From positions 2,542,001 through 2,606,000 of the forward strand of contig NZ_AP022573.1 of the NCBI RefSeq assembly GCF_010729105.1: a DNA stretch of 64,000 bases. Direction: 5' to 3'. Source of the DNA: Mycobacterium saskatchewanense. Its GTDB lineage: Bacteria > Actinomycetota > Actinomycetes > Mycobacteriales > Mycobacteriaceae. Shown here piece after piece: positions 57,520-64,000 of this stretch (position 1 is the stretch's first letter; every line of letters begins with the position of its first letter). Both the position numbers and the translations under genes were made by a program. Under the pieces are notes generated by a model. That model made no database searches and had not been told where the DNA came from. It was given only the letters and a program-made list of their open reading frames with translations.

Positions 57520-59076
57520 CTACCTTGCCTGCGCGGACTGAGAGTCCACTGAGACAACGTTCGCCGATTCCCGAGAGTTCTCCGCGCCGCGAGAAACCGG
57601 CACCACGGGATCGGTCTTGCCGCCCGCCGCGGGCGTCGGCGCGCCGGCGGTGGGCGGTCGGTACGCCGCGTCCAGGACCGGGCGGCCGGGCAGCAGCACG
57701 TAGATGGACGTCCCGGGGGGCTGGCCGCCCGGCACCGTGTCCTCGACGCGCAACATGCCGCCGTGGTTGAGGACCACCTTCTTGACGATGGCTAGCCCGA
57801 GGCCCGATCCGGGCATCGCCCGCGCCGTCGTCGACCGATAGAACCGTTCGAACACCAGCCGGCGCTCGTGCGGCGGGATCCCGGGGCCGTGGTCGGAAAC
57901 GACCAGCTCGGCGTGCGCCGGATCGAGCTGCCTCATCCTGATGCCTACGTGCCCGCCGGGCGGGCTCCACTTGGCCGCGTTGTCCATCAGGTTCAGCACC
58001 GCGCGCGAAAGCCCGGCCGCATCACCGTAAACCTGCCACGGGATCGCCTCTACGTCGAAGTGAATGTCGTTGCGGCGGCGCTTGACTCGTTCCAGGGCGC
58101 GATCGACCACCTCGGACATGTCGACCGTCTCGTGCACCACCTGGCCGGCATCGTCGCGGGTGAGGTCCACCAGATCGCCGACCAGCGTGGACAGTTCCTC
58201 GATTTGGGCCAACACGTCGGCGCGCAGGTCAACCATCTCCTGCTCCGGCAGCCGCGGGGCCCCGGGCTCCATCGACGCCATCAGCAGTTCCACGTTGGTG
58301 CGCAGCGACGTCAACGGCGTCCGCAGCTCGTGCCCCGCGTCGGTGACCAGCCGGGCCTGCCGCTCGCGGGACTCCGCCAGCGCGCGCAGCATCAAGTTGA
58401 AAGCCTCTGTGAGCCTAGCCAATTCGTCGCTACCGAATACGGGAATCGGGCGCAGGTCATCGGTGCGCGCGACGCGTTCGGCGGCCTCGGTCAACCGGGC
58501 CACGGGTCGCAGGCCCGCCCTGGTGACCATGCCGCCCGCCACCGCCGCGACCGCCACGCCGATGCCCCCGACGATCAACAGCACCCAGCGCAGCCGGGTC
58601 ATCACCGCCTCGGTGGGCTTGAGGCTCTTGGAGATCAACAGCGAGCAGCCGTTGGGCAGGTGGATCGCGAGGATCCGCTGATCCGAGGCGGTGCGCCGCG
58701 ACATGAACAGCTCGCCGCGGATCACGGCCTGTTCCGGTGACCCCACGGGCAGCGTCTGGCCGGGCTGCTGGGCGGTGTAGATCGAGTGGCCGGGGTTCAC
58801 CAGCATCGCGTTGACGTCCGAGTAGGCGGTGCCCTCGATGGCCTTCCCCGGGTCGGCGGCGAGCGACCCGCTGGCGATCAGCAGTTGCGCGCGGCTCTGC
58901 AGCTGGTTGTCGATGTCGCTGTACAGGGCCGCGGCGATCACCGCGTAGACGGCGAAGGCCATCAACACGACGACCATCGCCACCATCGACATCGCCAGCA
59001 GCATGACCCGCCACCGTAGGGATAGCGAGCTGGTGGCTCGCAGCGGTGTGCGCCGGCGCCGGTCCAACCGGATCAT
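57520..59076 (-). CDS. mprB: Sensor histidine kinase MprB
   Basis: 518 residues. Two membrane helices (near residues 25-50 and 163-185) enclose an extracytoplasmic sensor loop. HAMP region (RPVARLTEAAERVARTDDL), DHp with DAGHELRTPLTSL (His to be phosphorylated), and catalytic domain with NLMDNAAKWSPPGG (N box), DHGPGIPPHE (G1) and GSGLGLAIVKKV (G2). Senses cell-envelope stress and phosphorylates MprA. Its ATG shares one base with the mprA stop (TAATG). Confidence 0.96.
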   Translation of the reverse strand: MIRLDRRRRTPLRATSSLSLRWRVMLLAMSMVAMVVVLMAFAVYAVIAAALYSDIDNQLQSRAQLLIASGSLAADPGKAIEGTAYSDVNAMLVNPGHSIYTAQQPGQTLPVGSPEQAVIRGELFMSRRTASDQRILAIHLPNGCSLLISKSLKPTEAVMTRLRWVLLIVGGIGVAVAAVAGGMVTRAGLRPVARLTEAAERVARTDDLRPIPVFGSDELARLTEAFNLMLRALAESRERQARLVTDAGHELRTPLTSLRTNVELLMASMEPGAPRLPEQEMVDLRADVLAQIEELSTLVGDLVDLTRDDAGQVVHETVDMSEVVDRALERVKRRRNDIHFDVEAIPWQVYGDAAGLSRAVLNLMDNAAKWSPPGGHVGIRMRQLDPAHAELVVSDHGPGIPPHERRLVFERFYRSTTARAMPGSGLGLAIVKKVVLNHGGMLRVEDTVPGGQPPGTSIYVLLPGRPVLDAAYRPPTAGAPTPAAGGKTDPVVPVSRGAENSRESANVVSVDSQSAQAR

Positions 59077-59768
59077 TACGGCGGTGTCTCCCGCAGGACG
59101 TAGCCGACGCCGCGCACGGTGTGGATCAGCCGCGGCTCACCGTCGGCCTCCGTCTTTCTGCGCAGGTAACCCACGTACACCTCCAGCGCGTTGCCGGAGG
59201 TGGGGAAGTCGAATCCCCAGACCTCTTCGAGGATGCGGCTGCGGGTGAGTACGCGCCGCGGGTTCGCGATCAACATCTCGAGCAGGGAGAACTCGGTACG
59301 GGTCAGGCTGATCTGGCGCTGGCCGCGGGTGACCTCGCGGGTCACCGGGTCCAGCGTCAGGTCGGAGAACGTCATCGCCACCGACTCGGCGTCGTCGTCG
59401 GGCTTGGTGCGGCGCAGCAGCGCGCGCATCCGCGCCAGCAGCTCTTCGAGCGCGAACGGCTTCGGCAGGTAGTCGTCGGCGCCGGCGTCCAACCCGGCGA
59501 CCCGCTCGGAGACCGAGTCACGGGCGGTGAGAACCAGGATCGGCAGGTCGTCGCCGGTGCTGCGGAGCTGCCGGCAGACCTCGAGGCCGTCCAGGCGGGG
59601 CATCATCACGTCCAAAACGAGCGCGTCCGGCCGGTCGCTGGAGATCTTGTCGAGGGCCTCGACGCCGTCGTGTGCCAATTCAACCGCGTAGCCGTTGAAA
59701 GAGAGGGACCGGCGCAGCGACTCACGCACCGCGCGGTCGTCGTCGACGACAAGTATGCGCACGGCCAC
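59076..59768 (-). CDS. mprA: Response regulator MprA
   Basis: 230 residues from GTG 59768. Receiver domain with acidic residues Asp10-Asp11, phosphoacceptor Asp53 ([14 protein letters not shown]) and [20 protein letters not shown]. The C-terminal winged helix of the OmpR type includes [20 protein letters not shown] and [20 protein letters not shown] [19 protein letters not shown]. Controls sigE, sigB and its own operon under envelope stress; MprA-box-like repeats lie just upstream. Confidence 0.96.
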   Translation of the reverse strand: MAVRILVVDDDRAVRESLRRSLSFNGYAVELAHDGVEALDKISSDRPDALVLDVMMPRLDGLEVCRQLRSTGDDLPILVLTARDSVSERVAGLDAGADDYLPKPFALEELLARMRALLRRTKPDDDAESVAMTFSDLTLDPVTREVTRGQRQISLTRTEFSLLEMLIANPRRVLTRSRILEEVWGFDFPTSGNALEVYVGYLRRKTEADGEPRLIHTVRGVGYVLRETPP

Positions 59769-59783
59769 TAGTTTCGTCTCAGC

Positions 59784-59802
59784 GCCTGAGAGCGGCCTGA
59801 GA
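59784..59802. promoter_or_regulatory. MprA-box-like direct repeats
   Basis: GCCTGAGA occurs at 59784-59791 and 59795-59802 (TCTCAGGC on the mprA strand), with an 11-bp period, 16 to 34 bp upstream of the mprA start. MprA is known to bind paired TCTCAG-type octamers and to autoregulate, so this is the expected site. Confidence 0.65.
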
Positions 59803-59852
59803 GGCGCGCCGGGTATTCGCCCAGATTCTCCCGCCGGCCGGCGGGGTCCCGC

Positions 59853-60026
59853 CTAGCGCTTGTCGAGGTCGATGAGACCAAGGCGGGCCGCCTTGAGCAG
59901 CCTGCGCGGCACCTTGTGCTTCTGGCCGGCCACCGTGACCCCGACCAACTCGGCCGGGGTGGCCTTCCACTGCGCGCGACGGCTTCGGGTGTTCGCGCGC
60001 GACATTCTGCGCTTGGGTACGGCCAT
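59853..60026 (-). CDS. rpmF: 50S ribosomal protein L32
   Basis: 57 residues from [20 protein letters not shown] (60026). Typical L32 with [20 protein letters not shown] and a basic C-terminus ([17 protein letters not shown]). It lacks the Cys zinc motif, as in the zinc-independent mycobacterial form. The frame extends upstream to 60230 only by chance. Confidence 0.94.
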   Translation of the reverse strand: MAVPKRRMSRANTRSRRAQWKATPAELVGVTVAGQKHKVPRRLLKAARLGLIDLDKR

Positions 60027-60255
60027 GGTGGGGCCTAACTCCTCGGGGCTTCGGGTCGGTGTCGCACGGCATGGCCGGGGCCGAACGGGCGACGATTGCG
60101 TACCAGGATAGTCGGTGACCTGGTGGTCGCCAAAACGACGCCCACCGTCGCCCAGATGGCCGGGACGGCTGCGATCCGGGCGCCTGAACGACAACGGCGG
60201 CAACCTCGGGGCAGAAGGCGACCGGGACACCTTGACGCGCCGGCGGCGCGACCCG

Positions 60256-60275
60256 CTAACCTACCGGTTGGTTGG
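60256..60275. promoter_or_regulatory. Near-palindromic operator upstream of the AtuA-fadE13-accD2 operon
   Basis: CTAACCTACCGGTTGGTTGG is self-complementary in 16 of 20 positions, centred on CCGG. It is about 46 bp before the operon start. Such sites are typical for TetR-type regulators of acyl-CoA metabolism; the regulator is not in this window. Confidence 0.5.
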
Positions 60276-60321
60276 TTGGTTTTTCCGGCGCTCAACGGTG
60301 ATTCGCTGAATGGAGGACGCG

Positions 60322-62034
60322 ATGGCCTCGCAGTCCGGTGCCCCCGGCGCTGTCCGGATCGCGAACTGCTCCGGGTTCTACGGCGACCGGCTGTCGGCGA
60401 TGCGCGAGATGCTGACCGGCGGTGACGTGGACTACCTCACCGGCGACTACCTCGCCGAACTGACCATGCTGATCCTGGGCCGCGACAAGATGAAGCACCC
60501 CGAGCGCGGCTATGCCAAGACCTTCCTGACCCAGCTCGAGGACTGCCTGGGCGAGGCCCGCGACCGCGGCGTGCGCATCGTCGCCAACGCCGGCGGTCTC
60601 AACCCCGCGGGGCTCGCCGGCGCGATACGGGCCCTCGCCGAGCGCCTCGGCATCGAGGCCGCAGTCGCCCATGTGGAGGGCGACGACCTGCTGCCACGCG
60701 CGGCGGAGCTGGGGCTGGGCACCCCGCTGACCGCCAATGCCTACCTGGGCGCCTGGGGAATCGTGGACTGCCTCAACAACGGCGCCGACGTCGTCGTCAC
60801 CGGCCGGGTCACCGACGCCTCGGTGATCGTCGGGGCGGCGGCGGCGCACTTCGGGTGGGGTCGCACGGACTACGACCGGCTCGCGGGGGCCGTGGTCGCC
60901 GGCCACGTCATCGAATGCGGCGTGCAGGCCAGCGGCGGCAACTACTCGTTTTTCAGTGAGGTCCCCGACCTCACGCACGCCGGTTTCCCGCTGGCCGAGG
61001 TCCACGCCGACGGCTCGTCGGTGATCACCAAGCACCCGGGCACCGGCGGGTTGGTCAGCGTGGACACCGTCACCGCGCAGTTGCTCTACGAGATCACCGG
61101 CGCCCGCTACGCCAATCCCGACGTCACCGCGCGGATGGACACCATCGAGCTGGCGGCGGACGGCCCTGACCGGGTGCGCATCAGCGGCGTGCAAGGCGAA
61201 CCGCCGCCGCCCACGCTCAAGGTGTCCCTCAACAGCATCGGGGGATTCCGCAACGCGATGACGTTCGTGCTGACCGGTCTGGACATCGAAGCCAAGGCCG
61301 AGCTGGTGCGCCGCCAGCTGGAGTCCGGGCTGTCGGTCAAGCCGGCCGAGCTGCAGTGGTCCCTGGCGCGCACCGACCACCCCGACGCCGATTCCGAAGA
61401 GGCCGCGAGCGCGCTGCTGCACTGCGTGGTGCGCGACCCCGACCCGGCCAACGTGGGGCGCCAATTCTCTTCGGCTGCGGTCGAGTTGGCGCTTGCCAGC
61501 TATCCGGGCTTCCACGTGACCGCGCCGCCGGGCGACGGTCAGGTCTATGGCGTGTTCACCGCCGGCTACGTCGACGCGATCCGGGTGGCGCACACCGCAG
61601 TGCACGCCGACGGCACCCGCACCGAAATCCCCTGCGCCACCGACACGTTGGAGTTGGCACCGGCCGATCCCCCGGCGTTGCCCGCGCCGTTACCGGCCGG
61701 CCCCACCCGGCGCGTGCCGCTGGGGCGCATTGCCGGGGCCCGCAGCGGCGACAAGGGCGGGTCGGCCAACGTCGGGGTATGGGTCCGCACCGACGACCAG
61801 TGGCGCTGGCTCGCCAATACGCTCACCGTCGACACGCTGAAGGAACTCTTGCCCGAGGCGGCGGCCTTCGACGTGACCCGGCACCTGCTACCCAACCTGC
61901 GCGCGGTGAACTTCATCATCGACGGCATCCTGGGCCAGGGCGTCGCCTATCAGGCGCGCTTCGACCCCCAGGCCAAGGGGCTGGGCGAGTGGCTGCGCGG
62001 TCGTTACCTCGACATCCCGGAGAGCCTTTTATGA
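60322..62034 (+). CDS. AtuA/DUF1446-family acyl-CoA catabolism protein
   Basis: 570 residues from ATG 60322, chosen because GGAGGA (60312-60317) is 4 nt upstream; an ATG at 60310 overlaps that site. AtuA-like: VRIANCSGFYGDRLSAMREM, VVVTGRVTDASVIVGAAAAH, GHVIECGVQASGGNYSFFSE and a C-terminal RSGDKGGSANVGVWVRTDDQ. AtuA functions in acyclic terpene or leucine-type breakdown, but the catalytic step is uncertain. It overlaps fadE13 by 4 bp and precedes a carboxylase gene, so it belongs to a branched acyl-CoA pathway (Rv0976c-Rv0974c type). Confidence 0.88.
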   Translation: MASQSGAPGAVRIANCSGFYGDRLSAMREMLTGGDVDYLTGDYLAELTMLILGRDKMKHPERGYAKTFLTQLEDCLGEARDRGVRIVANAGGLNPAGLAGAIRALAERLGIEAAVAHVEGDDLLPRAAELGLGTPLTANAYLGAWGIVDCLNNGADVVVTGRVTDASVIVGAAAAHFGWGRTDYDRLAGAVVAGHVIECGVQASGGNYSFFSEVPDLTHAGFPLAEVHADGSSVITKHPGTGGLVSVDTVTAQLLYEITGARYANPDVTARMDTIELAADGPDRVRISGVQGEPPPPTLKVSLNSIGGFRNAMTFVLTGLDIEAKAELVRRQLESGLSVKPAELQWSLARTDHPDADSEEAASALLHCVVRDPDPANVGRQFSSAAVELALASYPGFHVTAPPGDGQVYGVFTAGYVDAIRVAHTAVHADGTRTEIPCATDTLELAPADPPALPAPLPAGPTRRVPLGRIAGARSGDKGGSANVGVWVRTDDQWRWLANTLTVDTLKELLPEAAAFDVTRHLLPNLRAVNFIIDGILGQGVAYQARFDPQAKGLGEWLRGRYLDIPESLL

Positions 62035-63179
62035 GCATCTGGACCACACCGGAGCGCGAACAGCTGCGAAAGACCGTGCGCTCCTTCACCGAACGCGAGA
62101 TCCTTCCGAACGCCGACGCGTGGGAGCGCGGCGGCGAGCTGCCGCGCGAGTTGCACCGGCGGGCCGGTGCGGCGGGCCTGCTGGGTGCGGGCTTTCCCGA
62201 GGCGGTCGGCGGTGGCGGCGGCGACGGCGCGGATTCGGTGATCATCTGTGAGGAAGTGCATCAGGCCGGCGCCCCCGGCGGCGTGTTCGCGTCGCTGTTC
62301 ACCTGCGGCATCGCGGTGCCGCACATGATCGCGTCCGGCGATGCGCGGTTGATCAAGGAGTTCGTGCGCCCGACGCTGGCCGGCGACAAGATCGGTGCGC
62401 TGGCCATCACCGAGCCCGGCGGCGGCTCGGACGTCGGGCACCTGCGGACGTCGGCCATCCGAGACGGCGACCACTACGTCGTCAACGGCGCCAAGACCTA
62501 CATCACGTCCGGGGTGCGCGCTGACTACGTGGTCACCGCCGTGCGCACCGGTGGCCCCGGCGCGGCCGGGGTTTCGCTGCTTGTGGTCGAGAAGGGCACA
62601 CCGGGATTCGAGGTCAGCCGCAAGCTGGAGAAGATGGGCTGGCGGTCCTCGGACACCGCGGAGCTGTCGTTCACCGACACGCGTGTGCCGGTGGCCAACC
62701 TGGTCGGCGCCGAGAACAGTGGCTTCCTACAGATTGCGCAGGCCTTCGTCTCGGAGCGCATCGGCCTTGCCGCACAGGCATATTCGAGTGCCCAGCGCTG
62801 CCTGGACCTGACGGTGCGGTGGTGCCGCGACCGGGAAACCTTTGGGCGACCCCTGATCTCCCGCCAATCGGTGCAGAACACGCTGGCCGAGATGGCGCGC
62901 CGCATCGACGTCGCCCGGGTCTACGCGCACCACGTGGTGGAGCGCCAGCTCGCCGGGGAGACGAACCTGATCGCGGAAGTGTGCTTCGCCAAGAACACCG
63001 CCGTCGAGGCCGGCGAGTGGGTGGCCCACCAGGCCGTCCAGCTCTTCGGAGGAATGGGATACATGGCCGAATCCGAAGTCGAACGCCAATACCGGGATAT
63101 GCGGATCCTCGGCATCGGCGGCGGAACCACCGAAATCCTGACCTCTCTGGCAGCCAAAACGTTGGGATTCCAGTCATGA
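62031..63179 (+). CDS. fadE13: Acyl-CoA dehydrogenase FadE13
   Basis: 382 residues. FAD-dependent dehydrogenation of a short or branched acyl-CoA. ALAITEPGGGSDVGHLRTSA is the FAD-contact signature, GWRSSDTAELSFTDTRVPVA follows, and HQAVQLFGGMGYMAESEVER leads into RDMRILGIGGGTTEI. The usual EGT catalytic Glu is Gly here; FVSERIGLAAQAY offers a Glu in the isovaleryl-CoA-type position. ATGA overlap with the AtuA gene and with accD2. Confidence 0.93.
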   Translation: MSIWTTPEREQLRKTVRSFTEREILPNADAWERGGELPRELHRRAGAAGLLGAGFPEAVGGGGGDGADSVIICEEVHQAGAPGGVFASLFTCGIAVPHMIASGDARLIKEFVRPTLAGDKIGALAITEPGGGSDVGHLRTSAIRDGDHYVVNGAKTYITSGVRADYVVTAVRTGGPGAAGVSLLVVEKGTPGFEVSRKLEKMGWRSSDTAELSFTDTRVPVANLVGAENSGFLQIAQAFVSERIGLAAQAYSSAQRCLDLTVRWCRDRETFGRPLISRQSVQNTLAEMARRIDVARVYAHHVVERQLAGETNLIAEVCFAKNTAVEAGEWVAHQAVQLFGGMGYMAESEVERQYRDMRILGIGGGTTEILTSLAAKTLGFQS

Positions 63180-64000
63180 CCGCGCTGAAGTCCATCCTCG
63201 ACCCGGCGTCGCCGGCCTACACCGACGCGGCGTCGGCCGCGACCACCCGGCTCGCCGAGATCGGCGCCGAACTCGCCAAGGCACTCGCCGGCGGGGGCCC
63301 CAAGTACGTCGACCGCCATCACGCCCGCGGCAAGCTGACCGCCCGCGAGCGCATCGAGCTGCTCGTCGACCCCGACTCCCCCTTCCTCGAGCTGTGCCCG
63401 CTCGCGGCCTACGGCAGCCAGTTCCAGGTGGGCGCCAGCATCGTCACCGGCATCGGCGCGGTCTGCGGGGTCGAATGCATGATCGTGGCCAACGACCCCA
63501 CGGTCAAGGGCGGCACGAGCAACCCGTGGACGTTGCGGAAGATTCTGCGCGCCAACAAGATCGCCTTCGAGAACCGACTGCCGGTGATCTCGCTGGTGGA
63601 ATCCGGCGGAGCGGACCTGCCCACCCAGAAAGAGGTCTTCATCCCGGGCGGACAGATGTTCCGTGACCTGACGCGGCTCTCGGCGGCGGGAATTCCCACC
63701 GTCGCGCTGGTGTTCGGCAACTCCACCGCCGGCGGTGCCTACGTCCCTGGCATGTCCGACCACGTGGTGATGATCAAGGAGCGCTCGAAGGTGTTCCTGG
63801 CCGGCCCGCCGCTCGTCAAGATGGCCACAGGCGAAGAGTCCGACGACGAGTCCCTGGGCGGCGCCGAAATGCACGCCCGCATCTCGGGTTTGGCCGACTA
63901 CTTCGCGGTCGACGAGCTCGACGCGATCCGCATCGGGCGGCGCATCGTCGCGCGGCTGAACTGGGTCAAGCAGGGACCGGCCCCCGGGCCGGTGGCTGAG
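63176..64000 (+). CDS. accD2: Acyl-CoA carboxylase beta subunit AccD2, cut by the window edge
   Basis: About 275 residues are visible. Carboxyltransferase subunit that moves CO2 from biotin to an acyl-CoA. RHHARGKLTARERIELLVDP at the start, NDPTVKGGTSNPWTLRKILR, LVESGGADLPTQKEVFIPGG and FGNSTAGGAYVPGMSDHVVM (oxyanion-hole Gly-Gly), then VFLAGPPLVKMATGEESDDE. The sequence resembles methylcrotonyl-CoA carboxylase beta subunits. The ATG overlaps the fadE13 stop; the partner accA2 should lie beyond the window. Confidence 0.93.
   Translation, partial: MTALKSILDPASPAYTDAASAATTRLAEIGAELAKALAGGGPKYVDRHHARGKLTARERIELLVDPDSPFLELCPLAAYGSQFQVGASIVTGIGAVCGVECMIVANDPTVKGGTSNPWTLRKILRANKIAFENRLPVISLVESGGADLPTQKEVFIPGGQMFRDLTRLSAAGIPTVALVFGNSTAGGAYVPGMSDHVVMIKERSKVFLAGPPLVKMATGEESDDESLGGAEMHARISGLADYFAVDELDAIRIGRRIVARLNWVKQGPAPGPVAE

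Noticed and set aside
60292..61605. Minus-strand open frame of 437 codons
   Set aside because: Antisense to the AtuA-type gene; no family pattern.

Overview
The window reads as chromosome of a Mycobacterium, probably a slow grower close to the M. avium complex. The species is an inference; the genus is well supported by gene content and order. Both flanks match the M. tuberculosis Rv1001-to-Rv0974c neighbourhood. The left flank carries arcA, an AlkB-like oxygenase, two lipoproteins and the cAMP-gated lysine acetyltransferase (Rv0998 type), followed by mycobacterial accessory genes (a methyltransferase, an M42 peptidase, a YceI protein, an SDR/TetR pair). The right flank carries tRNA-Ala(CGC), the Rv0996 membrane protein, rimJ, moeA1, galU, the 5-FTHF ligase, a CIRCE-preceded redox chaperone gene, a SAF-domain protein, mscL, moaB2, pepD, mprB, mprA, rpmF and the AtuA-fadE13-accD2 operon.

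Between the flanks lies an integrated element of about 38.4 kb, roughly 10367 to 48768, at the 3' end of tRNA-Ala(CGC). A large serine integrase gene abuts the tRNA and reads antisense through it. The proposed crossover is a 6-bp GTCAAG present at both ends. Joining the ends there in silico gives the integrase a natural stop codon that overlaps, as ATGA, the start of a small HTH gene now sitting 38 kb away at the left end. That reading-frame fit is the best support for the element boundaries.

Inside the element, 10.8-27.8 kb is a defence island. It holds a protein with a possible HEPN motif, an element-borne tRNA-Met, a minus-strand set (sigma-like HTH protein, GIY-YIG nuclease, GHKL/MORC ATPase, YbjN-like protein), an AIPR-family nuclease, and a complete phosphorothioation system: dndB-C-D-E plus an associated methyltransferase in one operon, with dndA divergent. 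No DndFGH-type restriction genes are present, so the GHKL, GIY-YIG and AIPR genes are candidates for the interference arm. From 28 to 35.5 kb there are unknown cargo genes, including a DUF4062 two-gene operon, then an IS3-family element with clear inverted repeats and a 3-bp target duplication.

From 37 to 47 kb lies the transfer and maintenance part: a lipoprotein/membrane/vWA operon, a coupling-type ATPase, a replication-relaxation (relaxase-type) protein, a DNA methyltransferase, ArdA antirestriction protein, an XRE regulator and the integrase. No VirB4 or other mating-channel genes were recognised, so the element looks mobilizable rather than self-transmissible. Closely similar 18-bp operators lie at the XRE-integrase promoter and, twice, at the transfer-operon promoter, suggesting that one repressor controls both excision and transfer.
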